Source: Chelonoidis abingdonii | Lineage: Eukaryota > Chordata > Testudines > Testudinidae | Direction of reading: 5' to 3' | DNA length: 64,000 bases | Assembly: GCF_003597395.2 (NCBI RefSeq) | Contig: NC_133776.1 | Coordinates: 39,227,744 to 39,291,743, forward strand | Part shown: in pieces, positions 1-11,826 of the stretch | Position numbering within the stretch: position 1 is the stretch's first letter | How the letters are laid out: each line of letters opens with the position of its first letter | Program-made: the position numbers and the translations under genes | Notes under the pieces: generated by a model | Database searches by the model: none | Told to the model about the DNA's origin: nothing | The model's input: the letters and a program-made list of their open reading frames with translations, nothing else

Positions 1-2140
1 TATTTGGCACACTTAAAATTCCCCCCTTAGATGTAAATCTGAAAAGTTCCTTTTAAAATCTTCCTTGGCACATATTTGTGGGTGTGCTTCCATTCGGAAT
101 CAGTAACAAAACTGTTATTCATTTATGTGAGAGCAGGATCTGGTCATTACATAGGGTGTTATTAATAAGAAGGAAGATCAACAAATTATGTTAAAACCAA
201 ATAAAGAAAGATCCTTTATTACTTTATTAGAAGACTGGATAGCAGCCCTTGGTTGTTTTTGTAAGATAAATTCTATTGATAAAAAATCTCCAGAACCTGG
301 CTTGTGTTACATGTGGTGAGACCTAGATATATAGTCTTGCCTGTCGAGGGGTTATTTTATCGGTGTCTAATAACATGGTCCAGTGGTCTTAGATTTTATT
401 GTGCTTTTGAGGAGGAATGATTAAGGAAAAGCTCAGCTGTACACTTGTCTCTTTTGAGACTCTGCTCCTCCCTCCCAACTTGTGATCTAAATATCTTCTC
501 TCATTTCATCCCATAATGTTGCATCTTTTTATATGTTTTTGGGCAGCAGGCGAGATCATAAAGTTTCATGAATCCGAGACTATTAACATTCCCATGACTA
601 AATGGACATTTTGTGAATATTCAGAGCCTGTTTTACCTCCCTGGGAAGCAAACATTTTGGTTTCTTCTCTTTACTCCTGTTGGAGACTAGGAAAGTTTTC
701 TGTGTGAATGGGGATTGTCAACTGTCTGGCCAGTTTGCCTTTTGCATGCAGCAGATTCCTCGTTTGCATATTTTGTATACACTCTCATGCAAAGTAGCAC
801 ACCCGTTTCACAAGGAGATAAGAGCTTCCTTTGGAGACACTGGCCAAAATCTCCTTCTGTTTAGGCAGACCTTGAAGATTTGGATTTCATGCAAATTAAT
901 TCTGTTTTGATTTAAGCTCTTTCTTTAAGAGATACAGAGTGCAATATTTGCACAGTGTTCATATTGTACCCCGGCTCTTCTCCTTCTGAATATGGCTGAT
1001 TGTCACTCTCTACTAAATGCTGGAGCCCAGTTGCTCAATTCAAGTTGACATATGGGAAAGTGCTACACTCTAGTAAAACTCTCAGCTTGTTTGTAAACTG
1101 ATCACTCATTTCAGGTGTCCTTTCTAGTGCTTTTTATTGAGGGAAGGAGGGCAGTGCATGTTGCTGGGTGTGATTTTACTCACAATATTTATGGGTGACC
1201 TTCTGTAGCTACATCTTCTCCAAGGGAACCAACTTCAGGAACTGGACCCAAAAATAAAAGCATAAAGTTGTGTGTCTCAGGAAGAATCTGATGGCCAGTT
1301 CAAATGGGGTGTAATTCTTTTGACTTGCCACAGAAATGAATTTGGCCCAGAATTATTAGTTTGGGGGATGGAGAGAAGTCAGCTTGTAGTGCTCGGATAA
1401 ACTTAAATGAAACTGCTACATTTCTTTATCAAAAGAAAATAATCTCTGAAAAAAGAATTATTGCCTTCGGTAGGCTTCCTAATTAAAAATGCACCTATAT
1501 ATTGTGGTTTAAATAGCTTTCCCTTTTTAATTTTTTCCTTTTAACTTTACTTAAAATTTGCCTTTGGCCTGCAGGAAAGCTGAGGCTCATTAAATGCTCC
1601 CCAAACCCAGGCTTGTTTGGGACGGATTTGTTGAAAGTCTTATTGATTTAAATCAGAACACATGCTGCATGCATGTACTGTATTTGTTTAAAAAGCACCG
1701 TTTTTCATTTTGTGTTTTATAAATCAACAATATGAAGTTAGGACTGTGATCAGATTAGGGGCTGCATTCTATAAACTGAAAAAGGCAGGGTTTTTCATTG
1801 CAAATATAAACATACAATTTTAGATGTCCAATTAGCGTTTAACTTAAAGATAATTTCACAGGACCGTAAACTGCACAGTGTGAGACCATGTGGCACAAAT
1901 AAGTAGAGGCAGGGCTGTTTAAAACAACAAAGGAACGTGCAGAAACTTTGGTTTTGTCCTGTGCAATACCTCAGGAAGTGAGATGGTGCTGTTCAAAGTG
2001 CAATTGGAATGGACTATTAGGGTTAAATAATACCAAGAGGCACTGTGTGTTTGGTATGTGCTTCATGAGTTAGTCATTAGAGCCAAGAGAAAATTCAGAG
2101 AGAAAATTCTTGCTCTTAGAATAGGTTTAAAGTAGTATTT
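1..2140. other. Intron stretch, nothing recognised
   Basis: AT-rich, no repeat family, stem or coding pattern that I can support. Confidence 0.6.
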
Positions 2141-2443
2141 TCATTATGGTAGCACTTGGAGGCTTCAACTGAGATCAGGGCCTTGTTTTGCTGTGTCTAG
2201 CACAAGACGGCCCCCTATACCAACACCCTTACAATCTAAGTAGACATGACAGGCAAAGTATGGGGAAGGAGAAGGGAGTAATGCTGTCCCCATTTTAATG
2301 GATGGGGACCTGAAGCACAGAGAGATTAGGTAACATGCTCAAGGTCATGTGGGGAAGTCTGTGGCTGATCTTGGAATTGAATGCAGATCTCCCGAGTCCT
2401 AGTCTAGTGTCTTAGCCATCAGGCCGTCTTCCTCCCTCAGACA
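2141..2443 (-). mobile_element. tRNA-derived SINE (MIR/CORE-like), minus strand
   Basis: Read on the minus strand, it starts with a tRNA-like head (GAAGGACGGCCTGATGGC..., B-box-like GCATTCAATTCC). It continues with a CORE region whose complement, on the + strand, is CCCCATTTTAATGGATGGGG...CAAGGTCATG. It ends with the shared tail GGCCCTGATCTCAG. Internally decayed. Confidence 0.82.
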
Positions 2444-4289
2444 GATCCACGCTTCTCAAAGGTGATCCTAGGAACAGTGCCCTAATATGTTACAGATTTC
2501 CATCTGTTTGAAATCTTAAATTACCATTTGAACCAAGTTAGTTGATAGTAATCTTTTCTCTTATATATGCGAATACACAGCCCCAATACAAGGCTGTGGT
2601 ACAGTGTCTCAATTATCCAGATAATCCTGTTTGCTTGTGTTTTTAAACTATGAAGCGCTGGGTAATTATTCAATTCTTAATAGAAGGCAAATGGCAATGT
2701 AAACAATAATTAGGATGTTAGACTAATGCGTTTCAAAGCAAATTGGATTTTTTTTTTCATACTGTTCAGCATGAAGTCCTATAAAGCTAACAATTTAGTG
2801 GCAAGGAAACAAGTTACATTTTGTTCATATTTTATGGTGTTATCTCTTCATGCCTTGTTTCTGTGAATAACAGTTTGCCCCAATGAAGCTGCCTAGTCCA
2901 GAGCCAAATGTCGCTTTAACAATTGGCTTCCTGCCGTTTGCTGTTTGGCTACGCTCTCCCATGACTCCAGATTGGCTCTGTCTCCTTCAGTTCCAGGGGC
3001 TCAGAGGTTAACAGAATACTGACTTCCACCCACAATACTGACGAAAGGTAAATATGGACAGACTTGGTGCTTAGTTAAGATACAGTCTTGGCTGGAGAAC
3101 TTATCTGCAGGACTTTGTTGCAGATAAATGGGCTAGATTTTCCCAGCTACTGTTCTTCTGAATTATAGATTTCTTAAAGGGATCTGATCTTCCCTTGTTG
3201 TATTTCCGTAATGAGAAACATAGCCTTATAAGTGCCTGATCTAGAATTCCATATCTAATCCCTCTTCACTTTGGAAAAGTTAAGATCTGGATCTAAACTC
3301 TTAGTTTCATCCAGTCTTTGTAATGGGCCAGAACAGGAACCACAGCTCCAAAAGCCCTGAACTTGGAGAAACCCCTCTTAACTTCACAGCTCAGGCTCAG
3401 TTTCATTTCTACCAGAAGCCCACGTGTGACCTGAAAACAGATGCAAAACACTCACTGCTTTCATTTAATAAACGTTATGTATAAGTAGCATAGTTCAGAC
3501 TTTCCAAAGTCCATTAATTAAATCTTGTCAACATATCCATTCCTTGCATTGTATTTATCCACTGATTGAGCACAGTGCATGTTGGTAACAAAAGCATCAG
3601 TCAAGGAGGTTGCATCTTTCCTAAATATTTTAACAATGCCTCTGTCACACACAGGTGCTTTCTGCCTAACATTTGCCATGCATTCTCATCAGCGTCTGAA
3701 TGAATGGGTTCAACAGTCAGCTCCGTTTCTCCATTATCAACATTTTAAGAAAGGTTCAAACATTCATCAGTATTGATGCTGTTAATGAATTACAGCAGTT
3801 TAATTGCTACTAGATTAATTTTTATCCTGAGAAGAGCAGGAAGCTTGGTTTAAAAATAAATAATAAAAAACAATGAAACTCTTCAACAGGTTACAAATTA
3901 TAATTATTATTTATTTTTTTTAAAAAAGAAATCTGTATTAGTTTCAAAGTGTCTTACTTAAAGGGTGTGGAACAGTCCTTTTTTTTTAAATCCCAGAAGC
4001 TTCCTGCCAGGCCAGATTGTGAAAGCATTAATTAACAAGTCTGTCTTTCCAGACATAAAGCATATCTGGCTGGAGAGATGAAAAAAGTGTTGAGGAGGGC
4101 TTCTGTGAACTTGGTGCTTGAATTCATTGGTTTTCAGTTTTAAGTGTTTTCTGTAGTTGAAAAAGACATCCCCACTTTGAAAACAGTTTCCTTTTGAAGT
4201 GTCCAGTCTGGCAATGATTGAAATAGCCTCTAGGCAAATTAGCATGTTAAAAGAATTGGATCAATACTTTCCCCTTTCCCTCCTTCTCC

Positions 4290-4321
<32 letters not shown>

Positions 4322-5632
4322 TCAGAGCAGAGAATTTGAGCAGCACTAGAAGCCTCGTGACAGCTGTGCCAGTATGATTCAGGAGAACTGTCGATAATAG
4401 TATGGGCAACATGGATATACTGTGATCAAGCTGAGACAGCTTGATCCAGTGCCCAGACTCTTTCAAGGATGGCCATTTGAAAATGGAGTCAAGAGAAATT
4501 GACAGCTCTGGAAGGCTCAAGCAGCTCATATAATTATGGAGAGGATTAGAAGGAAAGTGTAGGGAGAAATAGGAGATCAATAAAGGGCACAAGTTGACTG
4601 AACTCCTCCTTAGATGTTGCAGTTCTCCATTTGTAATGCTTAGCCTGAGCATGTAGAAGATTTCTTGAACTGTTTTCAAGGGGCAAGTAAACAAAAATTT
4701 AAAAAGGGCTGGGGTCAAAGACAGCAAACTTCTAGGTAGTACACTGAAAAGTACTAGTTTACAGACTGCAGAACCCACTTCTGGTTTCTCTGTGAACATT
4801 ATTTTATTTTAAGAAATGTAACCCAGTTTTCTGGTTGTTTGTAAGTTGCCTGCTTCTGTCGTTGAGAGCCAGGGACGCTTGAATTCTGATGCTGTCTACT
4901 TCTGCAGCCTTTGGGCTGTCCCTGCTTCAAATACTGCATCTGTCTTATGGGACTAACAGTTCACCTCCTTCCCTCCCTCCAGAAGTGCTTTGAAGATGTG
5001 AAGTGCTAAACATTATACAGTACCTCCTTACCAACAGGGGCATCATTACCTGAAAACCACTTCCCTGACAGCGCTGTGGTAATCTAATTAGTAAATGGTG
5101 CTTGTTGAAAATCATTGCTTTGCTTGTCCTTTCCCCAGCATAAAAAACCTCTTATTGATCCAAATTACATCCTAGTCTTCCTAAAATGTAGGAACCATAG
5201 TGGCTTCTCAGCACAGTCATTCCAACTCTCACAACCTTTGGATGATATTTACATCTGGTTGTAAATGCTGCAGGGTGGCTGATTGATGATAGCAGGAAAG
5301 CAAATCAGTCTCGTTTTTTTCTACCTGAAATTGTTTTGAATGACCTGTATATTTGCCATCCTACCCTCCAGCTGTGAACCTTCTGTTCATCCCATTGCCT
5401 TCACATACAAATGAGCTGGTGCGTTTTGCCCACTCAGAATTACATTACTGAATTTCCTCATTCGTTTTTTGTAGATTGTAAGTGTCCAAGTTAGAGCTAA
5501 TAAGATCATTAAAATCAGGAGCTGGTCCCTAGATATAATCCAGTCACTCATTAATCAAGGGCTCTGCAGTTAATGACAATATGATTGAGATAATATTTAA
5601 TGTTAGCAGTATTGCATCCAATGGTTGCAGAT
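2444..5632. other. Intron stretch without recognised genes
   Basis: AT-rich sequence holding the CT microsatellite. Around 4870-5035, GAAGTGCTTTGAAGATGTGAAGTG may be an old MIR-like 3' piece. Short open frames (65-186 aa) show no domain. Confidence 0.6.
4270..4322. repeat. CT microsatellite
   Basis: A C/T-only tract ends in an uninterrupted run of CT dinucleotides. It creates the RERERERE tail of a 186-aa minus-strand open frame at 4239-4799, which is otherwise unrecognisable and not supported as a gene. Confidence 0.95.
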
Positions 5633-5758
5633 TGCATCCGACGAAGTAGGTATTCACCCATGAAAGCTCATGCTCCAAAATGTCTGTTAGTCTATAAGGT
5701 GCCACAGGACTCTTGGCTGCTTTTACAGATCCAGACTAACACGGCTACACCTCTAATG
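5633..5758 (+). repeat. Monomer of the same repeat family as 41768-41977
   Basis: The sequence starts GCATCCGACGAAGTAGG, passes through CATGAAAGCTCATGCTCC and TCTGTTAGTCTATAAGGTGCC, and ends CAGACTAACACGGCTACACC. It contains an internal stem (GTTAGTCT with AGACTAAC). It matches the sense arm of the inverted dimer but extends further at the end. No clear target duplication. Confidence 0.8.
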
Positions 5759-7574
5759 TTTGCATTGTTGTTGTAGCTGTGTTGGGTCAAGGATATTAAA
5801 GAGACAAGGTGGGTTGGGTCAATAAAAGATAGTATCTCTCCCATGATATTTAATATCAGATTGTCACAGTGCCACCTACCCAGTCTGACCTTAGGTTAGT
5901 TATTGCCTCAGTTTCCCACTCTTGGGCTCTCCAGTAAATTCAGCAGAGGTTTTCATGTGTCACGTAACACCTCCAGGGTCTAGGTTTGTTAACAAAGTTC
6001 ACAAGGAAATGCAAGAACTCCCAGCCAGCTTTCCTGGCTGCCTCACAACACTTGGTACAGCACTGAAAGGTTTTTTGCATGAAATGTGTGCTACTGAGGG
6101 CATTCTCAAACCCTGACAGATACCCTCTGTTGAGTCACAGATGCACACAATGCAATGTTTGGCATGCATTCCCTTCTCGGTCTTGACTAGAGCTTTGTAA
6201 TAACCAAAGAAGAGACTGCTCCAGAAAATCCATGCAGGGTTGTACATTGGACCCACTTCCTGCAGAGATGGGATTTTGGGTGTCGTGAATATCGAGTGCT
6301 GTAAATGGGCCACTCTTTTAGAAATAGTCTGGAGAGGCTAAAAGTGATGAATTTATGAGAGAACACATAACACCAGTCCTGTTTATCTACAACCACTTAC
6401 AATATCGGAGGCAAAAGAGCTTTTGAACATGTCAGTAACATAGGGAGCAAGAGTAATTGTACCTGACTGAAACAGATGCAAGAGAAAGCCATACAGAGAG
6501 AGCTTTCTTGCATTTTCCTAAGATCCTGGTGCTGACTATGGTCAGAGACAGAATACTGAACAAGATGGACCTTAGATCAGATCCAGATTGGCAGTACCTG
6601 AGAGCAGAACTGAGGCACCTTCTTCTTTTCATGGTGGAACACACCAGGTTGTCATGGGAGTTGTGCATAGACCAGAAGCAGCCTGTGGCTTTATTAAGGG
6701 ATTATTTCTTCCTCTTCCTGTTAGGGATATACTGTGTCAGTACTCTGGGTCAGCTCTTTGAGCGGGGCACAGGACCTCAAGGGACTGAAGAAAAAAGATG
6801 ACTGTATACCATTTTTTTTGCTCCCTCCTTCCCTGGGGCTGCCAGAAGCTTGTTTGCTCCACAAGTTAGAACAGCCCTTGTGCTGGTGGCTGCAAGGTGT
6901 CATTTTGCCAGCCAGGTATTGCTGAAGTTCAGGAGTACTCCAGCCATGTGTCATCCCCTTGCCTTGCCATGTGTCAGGGGCCAGGATTTAGCCTGCGGTG
7001 TTTCTCAGCTTCTTTAAAGTTCATTTTAACTTCCATTTTTATAATGTGCTGTTGGCTAAACTTCTAGAGAGTTCATGATAATTTGACCTCTGAGTACACC
7101 TGTATTGAAACCTGGTTTTAAGAATACTCTTGTAACAGACTAATGAATGGGCATTTTTATGCAGGTTTGCTCAGCACTCCTTACTGGCTAAGTTGACTCT
7201 TGTGTAAACATTACCTCTTTATTTGGTTTGAAATTTGCCCTTTGAAATCCAAACGCATTCTGTCAACCACTACTCTCTCTTCCTAAATTCTGGATGACTG
7301 CAAAGAGAGAGATGGTTATGCAATTATTTTGAAAAAGGCCCTTGTTTTAAGGAGCATGGAGTAATTACTATTTTGTTGCCTCTATCTCGAATGAATGACA
7401 GTAGGGTGTCCTTCAACATTGCTAAATAACAAGGAAAATATGTGCTTGAAAAACCTTGAAAATTTGCAACATGTAACAGTTATCACATCACAGTAACCTT
7501 ATGGTCGGGTAAACAAACATGTAGCCTTTCTTCCTCACAGCTTAAGTCCTCAAAGAGAATCCTCTCCAGACTTC
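5759..7574. other. Intron stretch, possibly with an old retroelement
   Basis: From 5866 (TTGTCACAGTGCCACC) to about 6960 the composition is less AT-rich and many overlapping short frames occur. This could be a decayed LTR-type element, but no end pair or protein motif supports it. The rest is featureless. Confidence 0.35.
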
Positions 7575-7660
7575 TGGTCAAATTCTGCTGTAAATTACAC
7601 CTGTGTCACTTTAATTGAAGTCAATTGGATTGCACAGGTGTCACAGAGGACAGAATTTGG
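7575..7660. repeat. Short hairpin element (GAAGTCAAT centre)
   Basis: GGTCAAATTCTGCTG and ACACCTGTGTCAC on the left are mirrored by GCACAGGTGTCAC and GACAGAATTTGGTC on the right, around TTAATTGAAGTCAATTGG. Confidence 0.75.
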
Positions 7661-9611
7661 TCATCAGAGGACAACCTGAATTAAATGGGAGGGTGGAAAG
7701 ATAACTAAAAAGGTCACATCTAGGGTGTCTGGTTTTGTGTTGAAAGAAATATTTCTTTTTAAAAACCTGCCGTAAAGAACAACTAGATTTACCAGCAAAT
7801 ACTGGCATACACTCAAGTGGACTCTTAACATTTCTCATGTTTCCTGTGATGCCTGCAGACTTGAGCATTGGCATTAGGGTTCTCTAATCAATTTCTAACT
7901 GAGAAGTTGGCAGCCAGGTCTCTGTGGATTGGGAATGACTCATACCAAAGAAACACTGTGAAAATTAGTCTCCATAGCTCTGTATTCGCTGGAAAATAGC
8001 CTCCTCTTTTTCCAGATTTTTCAGCAAATATCATGTTGAAAAACTAGAAACCTAATGTAGAATTAATTTCATTCTTGCATGGCTAACTGGAGATGACTAT
8101 CTGCTTTACAAAAACACTTAAAAAGACACCACCAATGTGGTTTGACCTGCCTTTTCTCTTTATGTAAGTTTGCAATGCCTTCATCATTCCCTTTTCAATC
8201 TATATCTGATTTCGCAAAATAAATTCTTTAATACCCTGTGCTCTTAGTCATAAATCTCACAAGTAACCCTACAAATAAGTACACTGAAATGATACAAGGA
8301 AATACAGTCTCTCTAAAGGAGCTATCATTAGGGGTCAAAATCTGATATTCCTACTCCCACTGAGTAGTACTTTACTCCACAGGCAATTCCTTTGGCTTCA
8401 GTGGGTCTGCTCAGATAAAGTACTATTCAGTGCTACTTGAGATATCAGAATCTGTGCACAACGCTGTGGAAAATATTTGAGAATAATGAAATACCTAGAT
8501 GGTGTTCTTTTAACTAATCCCGGTCCAAATCCTGCCTCATGGTTACAATGGAATAATGGGGACATTAGCCCCCTGACTCCTACATTCCCCTGCCCCCTCC
8601 CCGATTGCCTTGGGAAGAATCTTTGTGCCGCTGGCTCCATTGTGTCTGCTGGCTGGCATTTCTGCTTTGGTGCAGTTAGGCCAGCAGCTACTTCCTAAGG
8701 TTCAGCCTGTGGGTTCATTCTTGGAGACTCTTGCAGGTTTCATGTGTCCGATCCACGTTACTGTGTTGATGGCTTTAACTGTGTGACCTGTTTTGGCTTA
8801 ATATCACATTTCCACCCCTCTGTCCCCCACAGTTTTGTTAGCTTATATCATATCACATTGAAAAATAGCCTAATTTACATTAGCAGAAACATTTCATTTG
8901 CACCCAGATTGGTTTTAATGCGCAGCATGTGTATCCACTTACTAATCTAAGTAGATAATTAATAAGTAGATATCTACTAAGGAGATGTGGGCTGTACAGG
9001 TACAGTACCTATATCTGTTGGGAGGTGGAGAAGGGATATTAAAATTGTTTACGAGTTAGGGCTGTATCGGGCCTTGCACCATTTTTGAGTTATGATATCA
9101 TTACCTGAGCTGTGGAAGCCAAGAAATAAAACCCTTAACCATGATATATGAGGAGTGTTTATGTCTTTGAAATATAGAGAGGAAGGAAAAATACACCCAC
9201 AGCGTAATATATTTTTGCCCTGTTCCTGTGTATGTGTTTTCCATTAACACATATAGAATAGACACATCATTCATTAATGTGTACATCAGAGCATGCCTTC
9301 TTTTAATGATGCATTCCATTCCGCCAATAAAGTGTTTGTTTCTTAAATCAATGATTCAAGCTCATTGAAACAAACATGGGATTCGTTATCTACCTGGTAA
9401 GCATTGGTACAGGCCCCGTAATTTTTATTCTTTGCCTCACAATTTCCCATCACTTTCTTTGAGAACCCTTTTCTTGCCACTTTGGAGGAGGGTATTATTG
9501 TATTTGTAGCCAAATGAAGATTTGTGTTGGAAACACCAAACTGATTACTGAAGCAATATTGAGCAAACTGATTATTCTCAAATAGACCATTGGCAGCACT
9601 TATCTATTTCC
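7661..9611. other. Intron stretch, one hairpin only
   Basis: Apart from the hairpin at 8334-8454 I see no supported feature. Confidence 0.55.
8334..8454. repeat. Short hairpin element
   Basis: GTCAAAATCTGATATTCC on the left is mirrored by GATATCAGAATCTG on the right, with AGTAGTACTTTACT and AAAGTACTATTCAG as inner arms around TGGCTTCAGTGGG. Confidence 0.7.
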
Positions 9612-9985
9612 GTGTTGGGAAGCTGTAACAGGGTGGTTTGCCCTTGGGCTGGAGAGTCTGGGACCCAGCCAGTCCTGATTACAGAATGAGTCCCCTATGA
9701 AGTCCAGGAGGTGGCTGCAACAGACCAGGGAAATTGCTCCAGTTAGGAAGGGATGGGAGGAGTCTGCTAAGGTAGGAAGGATTCTGACCAGACCAGGGAA
9801 GCTTCAGCTGTACCCATCGGAAGGCTGGAGAAAGACTTTTGAGTTTAATTTTGAACATTAAGTTAATAAATCAGATCCTAATCCAGACTGCTGTGATTGG
9901 ACTGGGAAAACCATGTGTGGAGTTTATTTGGGCATCCAGGAAAGGAAACTGAGGTCCATGCAGGGCTGCCTTGAGACCACCAGAG
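9612..9985 (+). mobile_element. Possible LTR or other retroelement fragment
   Basis: The stretch begins TGTAACAGGGTGGTTTGCCC, is more purine-rich than its surroundings, contains AATAAA near 9866 and ends with GAGACCACCAGAGGGC. The start resembles an LTR tip, but no matching end or target duplication was found, so this is tentative. Confidence 0.35.
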
Positions 9986-11518
9986 GGCACAGTGAAGTGA
10001 GCACTCATCTACAGAAGCACATAGAAGACTTTCCAAGGATCACAAACAGCTGGTATCTTATGCACTCTACTAGATACTCTGTCATGCAAACTGAACACAC
10101 TTTTCAGAATTAAATAATATTATTACAAAGTATCAGCAATGGGAGAAAGAAATTAAGTGTTTATAGACAAGGGAGAAAAGCATGTTTGCAGTAAAGCGTG
10201 GAGTAGAGATGGAGAGACATAAGAGGTATGTTGCAGTTTTCATGAGTTTTAGACTCTGACACTAGTGGTCATGAGATCATCTGGATAAGCCAGTACTATC
10301 AGAATTAACAGTCATTTTATCTGCTACTGTGTAGACAACAAACAGCACGAGGTGCTTGATTTAAAATCCACTGAAGCAAATGGAAAGACTCCTACTGGCT
10401 TCACTGTTCTTTGGATCAGGCCCCAAGTGCATATTGCTTTACCAGATACTTTGAAGTCTTAACTTTCATGGAGTCCCTTTATGCTGCTGGTAATTTGCGC
10501 CATTTGTACTTTGCATGAGATGTTCTGATGCAAATGAAATTAAAATAATAGTAACAGCCATGGCTTGTGCGTATGCACAACACAGGAAATTTTCATTTTG
10601 ATGAACTGAATGGAAAAAGAAATTTGCTTTACTTGACATTTTCATGTTAGAGTGGACTGATAATGTTAAATAGAGCTGCAATCAGATGTATTGACAAGTG
10701 TGTATAAAGGGCTATATAAAAAGTGCCAAAATATGTTTTAATAAATGTGTAGAAGACCAATTGATTTTTGCAGCTTGTGCGTGTTAATGTACATTTTCTG
10801 TATGAAACACATTTGTCACCAGGTTTTTACAGTTCGGTAGATGTCATAAATTTAATCACTGTAATTGAACCTGAATTCACTACAGGCTTATTTACCAGAT
10901 CAAAGAGTGACGTACATACAACACTTGCTCTGTTTGCCAGCATAAACTCATGGGTTTAGTGAAGTGCCAAGGAAGGACTGATAATCTGAATTATGTTAGT
11001 TCTAGCAAATGACAGGTTTTGTTGTTGTGACATGTTCTACAGATTATAATATTAACAGGTGCAAACCTCATATAAAGGATATCATAGGGCATGCAGTATG
11101 GTCTAGCTATGTAATAGTGTGTTATTTAGTAGTTCTGGATAAACGGATCAAGCCTAGAATGTACCGGTATCTCCATTCATATGATGGTTATACACAATGC
11201 ACTTGACTTTTATTCATGAAGAAAGTTTTGTCAGCCAACTGTACCCGGATGCATTCACAAAGTATGAAAAACATCCCTTTCACAGAAAAATGCATAATAG
11301 GTAGTGTAATACAAGAATGATTTATAAATGTTTTTACATACAACGGGAGATTTTTTTTTATTTATGACTTTTTGAAATGTAAAGGGTTAGTGACTTATTT
11401 TTTTTCTCTTGCACCCCTGGCTGTTCCTTGACTCTCTTGCTTGGAATTACATTACTGTAAGTGGGGAGTAGCAGGAAATAAGGATAGGGGTTCATGATGC
11501 TATTCTAAAAGGGTGTGT
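9986..11518. other. Intron stretch, one weak hairpin
   Basis: Contains the degenerate hairpin at 10345-10432; otherwise AT-rich unique sequence. Confidence 0.55.
10345..10432. repeat. Short hairpin element, degenerate
   Basis: Centre CCACTGAAGCAAATGGAAAG with CTTCACTG and an outer GGATCAGGCCCC place it in the same family as the other GAAGTCAAT-centred hairpins; the left outer arm is weak. Confidence 0.45.
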
Positions 11519-11526
11519 CATTGGAG

Positions 11527-11818
11527 CAGGGATCGGCAACCTTTTGGGATGTGACTGGGCCATTTGTTTACCTGCCGCGTCCACAGGTTCCACCGATCAC
11601 GGCTCCCACTGGCTGTGGTTCGCCACTCCAGGCCAACGGGGGAGGCGAGAAGCGGCGGCCAAAACACCCCTCGGCCCATGCTGCTTCCTGACGCCCCCAT
11701 TGCCCTGGGATGGTGAGCCGTGGCCAATGGGAGCCGCGATCGGCCGAACCTGCCGACGTGGTAGGTAAACAAACTGGCTTACCCTGGTGAGCCACATGCC
11801 AAATGTTGCCGATCCCTG
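11527..11818. mobile_element. hAT MITE, 292 bp, palindromic
   Basis: The tips CAGGGATCGGCAACC and (reverse complement) GTTGCCGATCCCTG are flanked by 8-bp duplications CATTGGAG (11519-11526) and CATTAGAG (11819-11826). The interior is GC-rich and largely self-complementary, including TGTTTACC at 11565 mirrored by GGTAAACA at 11764. It has no coding capacity; overlapping short frames on both strands are a symptom of the palindrome. Confidence 0.93.
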
Positions 11819-11826
11819 CATTAGAG

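Noticed and set aside
4239..4799. 186-aa open frame on the minus strand
   Set aside because: No domain or family resemblance, and its end is translated CT microsatellite (RERERERE).
6432..6954. Cluster of short frames suggesting a small gene
   Set aside because: Frames on both strands overlap, none exceeds 114 aa and none shows a domain. At most an old retroelement piece.
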